Notes under the pieces: model-generated | The model's database searches: none | The model's input: only the letters and a program-made list of their open reading frames with translations | What the model was told of the DNA's origin: nothing | Assembly: GCA_016789745.1 (NCBI GenBank) | Contig: JAEUQF010000079.1 | Span: 1 to 32,565 of the forward strand | Source: Bryobacterales bacterium | GTDB taxonomy: Bacteria; Acidobacteriota; Terriglobia; Bryobacterales; Bryobacteraceae | Direction: 5' to 3' | DNA: 32,565 bases | Program-made: the position numbers and the translations under genes | In this document: one piece after another, positions 1-7,514 of the stretch | How positions within the stretch are numbered: the first letter of the stretch is position 1 | Layout of the letters: each line of letters opens with the position of its first letter

Positions 1-182
1 TCCTGTGTCATGCCAAGGCCCCATAAGCCCTCGGCTTTCAGATAGGGATCGCGGCCAACCGCAAGGGCTTCGAAGCAGGAACGCGCCTGCGGCTTACGCC
101 CGCGATGCACGTGCTCCTGGCATTCGGCGAGCGTCTGCGCATACGCCGAAACTGCCACCAGTAGCAGGGCAAGGTACTTCAT
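1..182 (-). CDS. Exported protein of unknown function, N-terminal part only
   Basis: The first 60 residues are present and the gene runs off the left edge of the window. The start is an ATG at 182 that overlaps the stop codon of the upstream gene as ATGA, so translation is probably coupled. Residues 1-16 (MKYLALLLVAVSAYAQ) form a clear Sec signal peptide. The mature part has the pattern LAECQEHVHRGR...ARSCFEALAVGRDPYLKAEGLWGLG, which resembles the helical pairs of a TPR protein, but too little is visible to be sure. As the fourth gene of the DUF4159/VWA operon it probably acts in the periplasm with those proteins. No catalytic motif is visible. Confidence 0.75.
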   Translation of the reverse strand, partial: MKYLALLLVAVSAYAQTLAECQEHVHRGRKPQARSCFEALAVGRDPYLKAEGLWGLGMTQ

Positions 183-1099
183 TTTTCCAACTCCGTCTGC
201 GTGCGAGACAACTGCAGCAACAAGTCGGCCAGTTTGCGCCGGTACTCATCGGGGTTCATCGCCGCCTTCTGGTACTTCAGCTTCGCGATCTCCTGTTCGA
301 TGCTTTCCTTTTTCTGCAGGAGCGCCTGTTTCTCAGGCGTTCCGGCAGCCTTCTGCACGGCACCCAATCGCAGCAGGGCGAATCGCGAAGCCAGCAACCC
401 CTGGCCATTGGCGGGCGAGGGATCGCGCACCGGATCGCCTTTGGACGTATCGATGATCTGCGCGTGTTCGGTGGCGATGTGCTTGGAGGTCTCGTAGAAT
501 CGCGCCGTCTTGTCGGCGGCGTAGCGATAGGCCTCCAGGGCACTGACGATCTCGTTCTTGTCGGCATCGGCGGCCGGGTCGCGCAGGGCCTCGGCCCAGT
601 AGCGGGAGAAGGCCACGGCGTTCTTTTCGGTGCCGCTCTTGGTGGCCGTGATCACCGCCCGTCCGTCCTTTTTCAACAATGGCACCGCGCCGCCGCTGGC
701 GCTGGTCATGATGGAAACCATCTGCTGGCCGGGCACGCGGTCCAGCAGGTCTGACAAATCATTCGCGCTGATGTCCGGCCCAACGACGTTGAACTTGTAG
801 TCGATGTTGTCGAAGGTGCCATGGCCGATCAGCATGACGACCAGCGCGTCCTGGGCCGTCATGGATTTGGCCATATTGCTCACCACTTCGGTGAAGCGCG
901 CCTTGGTGGCGTTCGGCCCGCTTAGCGTCTCCACGCGCGTGGCGCCGCTCGATGACTTCAACAACTTGTCAATATCGGTGGCCAGGCCCGTGAATCGCGT
1001 CTCGTACTCCGGTTCGCCACCCAGCCCGGCTACCGTCACGTAATAGGTTCCCGCCTGCGCCGACAAAACCGACGCCAGCGCCAATGCCGCAATTCTCAT
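179..1099 (-). CDS. Secreted caspase/legumain-like protein without the catalytic Cys
   Basis: This is a 306-residue exported protein with a signal peptide ending near residue 16 (SAQAG). The fold looks like clan CD peptidases: a beta strand VVMLIGHG gives the histidine motif (H93), and about 40 residues later a strand VSIMTSASGG sits where caspases and C13 peptidases carry Cys. Here that site is S133-A134-S135-G136, so the Cys nucleophile is missing. The C-terminal 45 residues are charged and leucine-rich and probably form a coiled coil. The ATG at 1099 is chosen over an upstream ATG at 1129 because it overlaps the stop of the VWA gene as ATGA and begins the signal peptide. It may be a pseudopeptidase acting as a scaffold with the VWA protein; that role is inferred. 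Confidence 0.75.
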   Translation of the reverse strand: MRIAALALASVLSAQAGTYYVTVAGLGGEPEYETRFTGLATDIDKLLKSSSGATRVETLSGPNATKARFTEVVSNMAKSMTAQDALVVMLIGHGTFDNIDYKFNVVGPDISANDLSDLLDRVPGQQMVSIMTSASGGAVPLLKKDGRAVITATKSGTEKNAVAFSRYWAEALRDPAADADKNEIVSALEAYRYAADKTARFYETSKHIATEHAQIIDTSKGDPVRDPSPANGQGLLASRFALLRLGAVQKAAGTPEKQALLQKKESIEQEIAKLKYQKAAMNPDEYRRKLADLLLQLSRTQTELEK

Positions 1100-3354
1100 A
1101 CAACACCCCACCGCCGCCGCAGCAGCCATTCACTTCCCCTTAACAGCAGCAACAACAGGAAAATCGCCGGCATGTTCCACAGGTCCTTCGTTTCCCGGAT
1201 CGTAATACCAGCCTCCGAATACGAAATCTCTTCGGGCAACTTGCCCAACGCGTTCACCGGGTAGTACCGCCCGCCGGTCTCCATGGCCAGCTTCTGCAGC
1301 AACTCCTTGTTCTGCTCAGCCCCGAAGTTCTCGGCCACGCCATCTTCGCGGCGGAAGTTCAACACATCGCGGCCCTGCTCTTCTTCGCCCTTCTTCGCCA
1401 CCATCTCCGCGACGTACGCGCCGGGCTTTTCGGCGCGCCATTCCGATACGAACGTCCCGGGCGTCACCGGATCCGGCAGCAACTCCACCTGCTCGGCCGC
1501 GCCGCCCGGACCAATGATGTTCGCCATGACCTTCGTATCCACGGCCGGCAGATAGTTGCGATCGCGCACTTCGGCGCGCAGCACCACCTTCGAATCATCG
1601 GCCAGCACCGGCTTGGGCGTCATCGCCACCAGGTGCCCGGGGGTATCCTGCACCACCCAGCGCAGCAACTGCTGCCAGAACATTTCGTGGCTCTTGTCGG
1701 CCAGCGGTTGGGTCATCTGCCAGCGCCAAGTACCCTGCGTTGCCATCACGGCCACGCGGCCGCGGCCGTAATTCTGCGTCACCAGCAGCGGCATTTTGCG
1801 ACCGGCCACCTGAGCGTCCACCAGGACCACGGCACCAGCCTTCGGCGCCCCGGCCTCCTGGTAATCGGCCAGGAACGGCAACTTCTTCCAGCGCTCCATG
1901 TTCTTGTCGGGGTTCTCTTCCAAGCGGCAGATCAGGCTGTCTCGGCCGGCGGCCGTCAACTCCACATACGCAGGGTCGCGATGGAACGTACCCTTGCGAT
2001 CGGGCAGCGTCACCGGCATCAGTTCTGCCAAGGGCGACCGGTGCCAGCCACCTTCGCTCAATCCGCCGCGGCCTGCCAGGAACAGCAACCCGCCGCCGCG
2101 CCGGTCGACAAACTGCTTCAACAGTTCCACCTGCGTCTGCGTAAAGTAGCCCGCCTCGACACCGCCGATGATGATGGCCTCATAGCTGAACAGCTCATCC
2201 ACCTTCGATGGGAAGCCGGTTTCCAATTCCGTAGGCGTCGCGATGCCCTGGCGGTAGATCTTGTTCTGCGTGGTGCGCAGCATGCTGGCCAACTGCAGCG
2301 TCCGGTCCTCTTCCATGGCGCGGCGAATGAACTTGAACTCCCACTTCGGCTCGCCTTCGATGTAGAGGATGCGCGGCTTGCGGTTCTCAACGTTCACCAG
2401 ACGGCTAACGCGGTTGTTATTGGGATTTTCCTCGCCCTGCAGCGGCTCCACCGAAACCTGCAGATTCTTCACACCCGCAGCACCGGCATTGAAGGTCACG
2501 GTCTCGGTCTGCATGGTGCCTTCCGCCTTCAGCGTGATGTCCTGGGAATGCAGAGTGGCGTTCTCGCTCTTCACGGTGATGCGCGCCTTCTGATCGGTAT
2601 AACCGCGCTGGCGCAGCGTCACCGCCGCCGCCAACCGCGAATCGGCCAACGTTCGCGGCGACGTCTGCACGTCGGCAACTTCAATGTCTTTAGCGAACTT
2701 CTCGCGCCCGACGCCCACCGTATGCACCGGAATGCGCTGCCGGCGAAGGGCATTCACCGTCTCCAAATCCACGCCCCCGGTGTTGTCCGCGCCGTCGGAA
2801 AATAGCACAATCGCGCCGATGGGCAGCGTCGCCGATTCGGCCGCCACCTGCGCCAAGTTATCGCCCACGCGCGTGGCGTTGCCCTCGGACTTGATCACGT
2901 CCAGCTTTTCAATACGCTCCAGCCCGCCCGAAAAGCGGAACAACCGCACCTGGAACTTCGTCGCCAGATTCTCCAGCAGCCCGCCGTTGAGCGCATTCAG
3001 CACCTTGTCCCGCCGCGTGGAGCCGTCTTCGTTCAGGCCCATCGATTTGGAATCGTCCAGCACCACGGCCACAATATTCTGCTGCGGCTTGAGGCTGGCA
3101 ATCGTAATGGCTGGCTGCCACAGCATAGTGAGCACGACGGCCAGCATGGCCGCCTGTAGCGCCCATAAAGCGGCCAGGCGCCAGCCATGTACGCGTCCAG
3201 CCGTACGCCCGCGCTGCCGCCATGCTGTGAACGCCAGCGCCGCCGCGCCCGCCACAATGCATAGAAACAGAGCCCACGCGGGCCACGAGCCCAACAGGAC
3301 CCAATCGCCCTTGCGAAAGACCGAACCGGGATACTTGAAAAGGAACTCGAACAT
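1096..3354 (-). CDS. VWA-domain membrane protein with glutamine amidotransferase-like domain
   Basis: This 752-residue inner-membrane protein has two N-terminal transmembrane helices (about 24-44 and 62-80) and one near the C-terminus (about 728-742) followed by RRRWGVV. A von Willebrand A domain starts at residue 95, and the metal-binding DxSxS motif is intact (D100-D-S-K-S104), with a downstream FSDGADN. A middle region around IIIGGVEAGYFTQTQ and GGGLLFLAGRGG matches the class I glutamine amidotransferase-like fold seen in this family, without a clear catalytic Cys. Relatives lie beside DUF4159, DUF58 and MoxR genes, and a chaperone or envelope-assembly role is usually proposed. It starts 43 bp after the DUF4159 gene and ends overlapping the caspase-like gene. 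The domain assignment is firm and the function is not known. Confidence 0.88.
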   Translation of the reverse strand: MFEFLFKYPGSVFRKGDWVLLGSWPAWALFLCIVAGAAALAFTAWRQRGRTAGRVHGWRLAALWALQAAMLAVVLTMLWQPAITIASLKPQQNIVAVVLDDSKSMGLNEDGSTRRDKVLNALNGGLLENLATKFQVRLFRFSGGLERIEKLDVIKSEGNATRVGDNLAQVAAESATLPIGAIVLFSDGADNTGGVDLETVNALRRQRIPVHTVGVGREKFAKDIEVADVQTSPRTLADSRLAAAVTLRQRGYTDQKARITVKSENATLHSQDITLKAEGTMQTETVTFNAGAAGVKNLQVSVEPLQGEENPNNNRVSRLVNVENRKPRILYIEGEPKWEFKFIRRAMEEDRTLQLASMLRTTQNKIYRQGIATPTELETGFPSKVDELFSYEAIIIGGVEAGYFTQTQVELLKQFVDRRGGGLLFLAGRGGLSEGGWHRSPLAELMPVTLPDRKGTFHRDPAYVELTAAGRDSLICRLEENPDKNMERWKKLPFLADYQEAGAPKAGAVVLVDAQVAGRKMPLLVTQNYGRGRVAVMATQGTWRWQMTQPLADKSHEMFWQQLLRWVVQDTPGHLVAMTPKPVLADDSKVVLRAEVRDRNYLPAVDTKVMANIIGPGGAAEQVELLPDPVTPGTFVSEWRAEKPGAYVAEMVAKKGEEEQGRDVLNFRREDGVAENFGAEQNKELLQKLAMETGGRYYPVNALGKLPEEISYSEAGITIRETKDLWNMPAIFLLLLLLRGSEWLLRRRWGVV

Positions 3355-3397
3355 CAGACCCGCTTTGCCGGACTCCTATTCTATACAGAAGGGCGAT

Positions 3398-4198
3398 CTA
3401 GTGCGTCATGGCATAGATGATGTAATTGATGCCCACGCGATAGGCCAACGATGCGTACTTTTCCGGGTACTGCGGATGGTCCGCCCACTCCCAGGCATCG
3501 CCCAAATCCATGTTGTGGCACACGGCCACCATCAGCCGGCCCTTATCGTCGTAGATGCCGCGCCACTTGCCCTCCACCCCGTCGTACTCATAGGTGCGGC
3601 CCGTGTAGAACATAATGATGCCGGGCACCTGGAACCGCTCGTCCAGGTCATATAAGACGTGAAAGACGGCGTCCTTGTTGTCGATATCGACAATGGGGCG
3701 GTCCGGAAAGACACGGCTCATGCTGGCCGTGAAGATATCCCATTCGAAGGTGCCGTGGAAATCGTCGGTCATCAGGAAACCGCCGCGCAGCAGGTATTCG
3801 CGCAGCTTTGCCGCCTGATCATCGGGCAGATCCCAATGCCCGGGCTCCACCACATAAATCCAGGGATAGTTGAAAAGATCGTCGGTCTGCAGGTCCACTA
3901 CCTGCTCGACGCTCTTGGTATGAATGCGCGACAGGCGCCGGACCCCCTGCACAAACTGGCGATCCGCCTTCGGGTAATCGACGGTCCAGTTGCCGCGGGA
4001 GGACCAGTATTGCGCCCCGCCCCGAAAGCTGGGATAGCGCAGCCGGGCGAACGTATATTCCGTCTTTTCCGAAGCGTCTGGAGGCAGGGGAATGTTCGCT
4101 TCGTCCTCTTCAAAGAACGAGCGGCGCTGGAAGGCGTACCCCGCGCTCATCAGCGTAAGAATCGCTACGAGCGCCACGATTACATTGCGAACCCGCAT
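3398..4198 (-). CDS. DUF4159 domain exported protein
   Basis: This is a 266-residue protein with an N-terminal hydrophobic signal or anchor (residues 6-21, VIVALVAILTLMSAGY). The body matches DUF4159: FARLRYPSF near the start, the WIYVVEPGHWDL and LREYLLRGGFLMTDDFHG strands, and a C-terminal NMDLGDAWEWAD segment before YRVGINYIIY. The family adopts a glutamine amidotransferase/flavodoxin-like fold and is found almost always beside VWA/BatA-type membrane proteins. An upstream TTG at 4204 is in frame, but the ATG at 4198 gives a normal signal sequence. It is the first gene of the minus-strand operon in this window. Its biochemical activity is not known. Confidence 0.88.
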   Translation of the reverse strand: MRVRNVIVALVAILTLMSAGYAFQRRSFFEEDEANIPLPPDASEKTEYTFARLRYPSFRGGAQYWSSRGNWTVDYPKADRQFVQGVRRLSRIHTKSVEQVVDLQTDDLFNYPWIYVVEPGHWDLPDDQAAKLREYLLRGGFLMTDDFHGTFEWDIFTASMSRVFPDRPIVDIDNKDAVFHVLYDLDERFQVPGIIMFYTGRTYEYDGVEGKWRGIYDDKGRLMVAVCHNMDLGDAWEWADHPQYPEKYASLAYRVGINYIIYAMTH

Positions 4199-4324
4199 GT
4201 TCAACCAGCCCCCGACGTGTCTTCACGATAGCACATGGCTTAGCTTTCATAGACGTGACTTGCGGCAGTTTGGTGTCCTTCATTTTTGCTCCAAACGCCC
4301 ATCCGCATCCGGCAGAATAAACAC

Positions 4325-4543
4325 ATGGTCTGTTGCGACGACTTCCAGAACTTGGTGGACCAGGAGTTCGCCCAGGTGCACCCCAAGCATCTGCTTTCGG
4401 GCGGGCGCATCCTGAACGATATCGATACGGATTACTTCTTTGTTTTCGGTGCCGACCGGCCCAGCTTCGTCGGCATGAACTACTGCCCCTTCTGCGGGCG
4501 CGTCGTATCGCGCGGGCTGTGGAACCTGGAGAAGAAGAAGTAA
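4325..4543 (+). CDS. Small Cys-containing protein, possible zinc ribbon
   Basis: This 72-residue protein has an N-terminal MVCCDDF and a C-terminal NYCPFCGRVVSRGLW. The two Cys pairs (C3-C4 and the CPFC pair near residues 54-57) could bind one zinc, although the first pair is adjacent rather than spaced as CxxC. It ends in LEKKK. I do not recognise a characterised family. The ATG at 4325 is preferred over the in-frame ATG at 4286 because the N-terminal extension is not protein-like and a CAGAAT box lies six bases before 4325. It diverges from the DUF4159 operon across 126 bp and precedes the ABC permease by 27 bp, so it may share a transcript with it. Confidence 0.7.
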   Translation: MVCCDDFQNLVDQEFAQVHPKHLLSGGRILNDIDTDYFFVFGADRPSFVGMNYCPFCGRVVSRGLWNLEKKK

Positions 4544-4570
4544 CGCTTATGCCCGTGCTAGCCTAGCAGT

Positions 4571-5377
4571 TTGAGGCTTCCCGGGCAGTATTTCCTTCGC
4601 AATCTGTATCACCAGCGGACCCTGCTCTACCAGATGGTGCGCAGGGACTTCCAGACCCGCTTTGTCGGCTCGGTGGCCGGCTGGTTGTGGGGCCTGATCC
4701 ATCCGCTGGTTCTGTTGCTGAGTTGGACCTTCGTCTTCCAGTGGTGCCTGAAGGTGCCGCTGCCGCCCAACGAAGTCACCCACAACTACACCATGTTCCT
4801 GTTCTGCGGCTACCTTCCCTGGCTGCTGTTCCAGGAAACGTTGTCGCGATCGGCCAACTGTCTGCTGGAGCAGAGCAACCTGATCACGAAAACGGTGTTT
4901 CCTTCCGAAGTGATCCCGATTTCGGTTTTCCTGTCGGCGCTGGTCAGTCACCTGATGGCGCTGAGCATGGTGCTGGCGGCCTGTCTGCTGTGGCTTGGAT
5001 CCATCAGCGGCATGGTGGTGCTTCTGCCGCTCTACATGCTGCTAACCGGGTTGCTGGCGGTGGGGTTGGGCTGGATCGTCGCCAGCCTGCAGGTTTACCT
5101 GCGGGACACCTCGCAAGTGGTGAGCGTGATCCTGACCCTGTGGTTCTGGATGACGCCCATCTTCATCTCCGAGGACCAGGTGCCGCCGCAGTTGCAGTTT
5201 GTCGTGCGCTATAACCCGATGTCGTTCCTGGTGCGTGCCTATCGCGACCGGCTGCTGAGTTACCGCGCTCCCGAATGGGATGAATTACTGATGCTGACAG
5301 CCTATGCCCTGACCGCGTTCTTCGTTGGCGGCTTGTTCTTCCGCCACCTGAAACGCGGCTTTGCCGATGTGCTGTAA
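4571..5377 (+). CDS. ABC-2 type polysaccharide/O-antigen export permease
   Basis: This 268-residue integral membrane protein has about six transmembrane helices. It follows the KpsM/TagG/RfbA layout: an amphipathic N-terminal helix (LLYQMVRRDFQTRF), then GSVAGWLWGLIHPLVLLLSW, and a late FWMTPIFIS followed by YNPMSFLVRAYRDRLL. Such permeases export undecaprenyl-linked or lipid-linked polysaccharide from the cytoplasmic leaflet with an ATPase partner. No ATP-binding subunit is encoded in this window. The start is a TTG, the first possible codon after an in-frame TAG at 4559. A later ATG at 4634 would cut into the conserved amphipathic helix, so the TTG is preferred. The next gene is not obviously related. 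Confidence 0.88.
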   Translation: MRLPGQYFLRNLYHQRTLLYQMVRRDFQTRFVGSVAGWLWGLIHPLVLLLSWTFVFQWCLKVPLPPNEVTHNYTMFLFCGYLPWLLFQETLSRSANCLLEQSNLITKTVFPSEVIPISVFLSALVSHLMALSMVLAACLLWLGSISGMVVLLPLYMLLTGLLAVGLGWIVASLQVYLRDTSQVVSVILTLWFWMTPIFISEDQVPPQLQFVVRYNPMSFLVRAYRDRLLSYRAPEWDELLMLTAYALTAFFVGGLFFRHLKRGFADVL

Positions 5378-5417
5378 GGACCGCCCAAACCGGGCAGGAT
5401 AGAGTAGAACAATAACG

Positions 5418-7505
5418 ATGTTGACCGTCTTTCGACTCTTTGCGTGTGCGTCTGTGTTGTGGACCGCTGCGCCGTTGCAGGCAGCGGGTGTGCGTGTGCA
5501 GTTTGACCCGTCGCGGCCTGAGGTCGGCCCGTTCCCGACCGACTTCCTGACGGCTCCAGCCACCAATACCAATACCGCGCGGCGCGTGCGACTGCCCGCG
5601 CCCACCGATTGCAATGCCCAGGCCAGCGCCTGCCAGGACATCTCGTTTCTGAACGAGTTAGACGGCTTCCACCGGCAGGCTCGCGTGCGCGTCAAGTTCA
5701 GCGCCGCCGTGAATCCGGAAACCCTGAAAGCCGGCATCTTCCTCATCGCCCTTAATAACTACCGGGCAACCGAGCCGGGGGTCCACAAGGAGAACGACAA
5801 GGTAGAGCTGAACCAGTTCGTGTGGGACTCCACCACCAACACCGCCTACGCCAAGCCGGATGGGCCGATGGACCAGCATCGCCGCTATCTCCTGCTGGTC
5901 ACCGATGCCGTCAAGGATACGGCGGGCGATGCAGTGGAGGCGGACCCGGCTTACACCACCTGCACCGGATCGGCCTCCGACGACTACTGCCGCGCGCTAG
6001 CCGCCGCGGTTCCCCCCTTGAGCAGCGCCAAAGTGGTGGCCGCCAGTGTGTTCTCCACCATGTCGACCACCTCGTGGCTGGAACGGGCCCGCGAGGCGCT
6101 GGCCGGAACGCCCGCCGCGCCCCAGCCGATCAGCGGAACACCCTATCTCACCTCCGCGGATGTGCAGTCGCTGGTATGGCGCCGCCAGGTGCGCACTACC
6201 CCCAGCACCTTTGATGACCTGGAGTATCCCGCCGCCATCTTCGGCCTGCTGCGCCCTGCCATCAAGGGCATCGGCTTCGGCGAATTCACCTCGCCCGATT
6301 ACCTTGGCACGACCCGTGTCATCCCGGCGTCGCCCTCAGCCGATGCGCTGGCAGCGCCCGCGGGAACGCAGCAGATCCCCTACATCACCTTCCTGCCGCA
6401 GGCCGAGAAGCCCGCCAGCGGCTACCCTGTGGTGATCTTCGGCCACGGTGCGGGCGACAGCCGTTTCGGCGCTCCCAGCCTGCTCTCAATCGCCTTCGGT
6501 CAGCCCGGCATGGCGACGATTGCCATCAACGCGCCGGGCCACGGATTCGGCCCTGGCAGCACGCTGCGTGTCGGAAACGGAGACGGATCGATCGAGATAC
6601 CGGCACCCGGGCGCGGCGTCGATACCAACGGAGACGGCCTCATCGGCGACAGCGAAGGTTGCGCGGTCATCCTTTCGGCGCCGCAAGGCACCCGCGATTG
6701 CCTGCGCCAGTCCGCGGTTGACCTGATGCAACTGGTGCGTGCCATTCGCGCAGGGATTGACGTTGACGGTGACGGCAGCATTGACCTGGATCCGGAGAAG
6801 ATCTACTACGTTGGCCAGTCGCTGGGTAGCATCTACGGGACGCTGTTCCTGGCAACCGAGCCAGCGGTGGTTAGCGGCGCGTTCAACGTTGGCGGCGGGT
6901 CGGTCATCGACATCAGCCGCTGGAGCCCGTCGAATCAAAGGGCGCTGGTGGCGAACCTTGCGCTGCGCCGCCCGGCGCTGAGCACCGGCGCCACCTTCGA
7001 CGACGGCTACCCGCTGCGTAACCAGCCCGTACGCGTGCTGTCCAACGCCACGCAGATAGAGATCCAGAATGTGATCGAAAACCTGGAATGGCTGCAGTCG
7101 GAAGGCGATCCGGTGGGCTACGCACCGCATCTGAAGCTATCCCCTCTGCCGGGCCTGTCCCCCAAGAACATTCTCGTGCAATTTGCCGAGGGCGACCAGA
7201 CCGTGCCGAATCCCACCAGTTCCGCGCTGGTGCGCTGGAGCGGGTTGAAAGAGAACACCTGGGTGTATCGGCATGGTTTCCTGCGTTCGCAATTCCAGGT
7301 GGGCGCCAATCCGCATACGTATCTCACCGACTTCAGCAACTTCCTTTCCCTCTTTATTTCGCAGGCCGTGCAGGGGCAGATTGCCAACTTCCTGGCCAGC
7401 GGCACCATCCCTAATCCCAACGGCAGCCTCAGCGCGATCTTCGGCGGCGACATCTTCGTCCAGCCCGATGTGCTGCCGGAAGACTTGAACTACCTGGAAC
7501 CGTAA
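5418..7505 (+). CDS. Secreted lipase/esterase-like alpha/beta hydrolase with Ig-like N-terminal region
   Basis: This 695-residue protein has a signal peptide (residues 1-22, ending LQAAG). Residues 25-200 resemble the N-terminal domain of bacterial virulence-factor lipases, including a strand pattern RVRVKFSAAVNPETL like SbsA-type Ig domains. The hydrolase domain follows: an oxyanion-type GHGAGD at 342-347, the nucleophile elbow G-Q-S-L-G with Ser468, and candidate acid and base residues Asp593 (EGDQTVPN) and His633 (or His619). Two D-x-[DN]-G-D-G loops, at about 402-413 and 448-459, look like calcium-binding sites and flank the approach to Ser468. Four Cys residues near 55-65 and 183-193 may form disulfides. 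It ends 9 bp before the sulfatase gene. The substrate is unknown. Confidence 0.82.
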   Translation: MLTVFRLFACASVLWTAAPLQAAGVRVQFDPSRPEVGPFPTDFLTAPATNTNTARRVRLPAPTDCNAQASACQDISFLNELDGFHRQARVRVKFSAAVNPETLKAGIFLIALNNYRATEPGVHKENDKVELNQFVWDSTTNTAYAKPDGPMDQHRRYLLLVTDAVKDTAGDAVEADPAYTTCTGSASDDYCRALAAAVPPLSSAKVVAASVFSTMSTTSWLERAREALAGTPAAPQPISGTPYLTSADVQSLVWRRQVRTTPSTFDDLEYPAAIFGLLRPAIKGIGFGEFTSPDYLGTTRVIPASPSADALAAPAGTQQIPYITFLPQAEKPASGYPVVIFGHGAGDSRFGAPSLLSIAFGQPGMATIAINAPGHGFGPGSTLRVGNGDGSIEIPAPGRGVDTNGDGLIGDSEGCAVILSAPQGTRDCLRQSAVDLMQLVRAIRAGIDVDGDGSIDLDPEKIYYVGQSLGSIYGTLFLATEPAVVSGAFNVGGGSVIDISRWSPSNQRALVANLALRRPALSTGATFDDGYPLRNQPVRVLSNATQIEIQNVIENLEWLQSEGDPVGYAPHLKLSPLPGLSPKNILVQFAEGDQTVPNPTSSALVRWSGLKENTWVYRHGFLRSQFQVGANPHTYLTDFSNFLSLFISQAVQGQIANFLASGTIPNPNGSLSAIFGGDIFVQPDVLPEDLNYLEP

Positions 7506-7514
7506 CCGAACCCT

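Noticed and set aside
1633..2805. 390-residue open frame on the plus strand opposite the VWA gene
   Set aside because: Low-complexity Arg/Gln/His-rich translation with no recognisable motif; the VWA reading frame explains the region.
4557..4569. Perfect small palindrome TGCTA-gcc-TAGCA just before the permease gene
   Set aside because: Five-base arms are too short to support an operator or terminator call without other copies.
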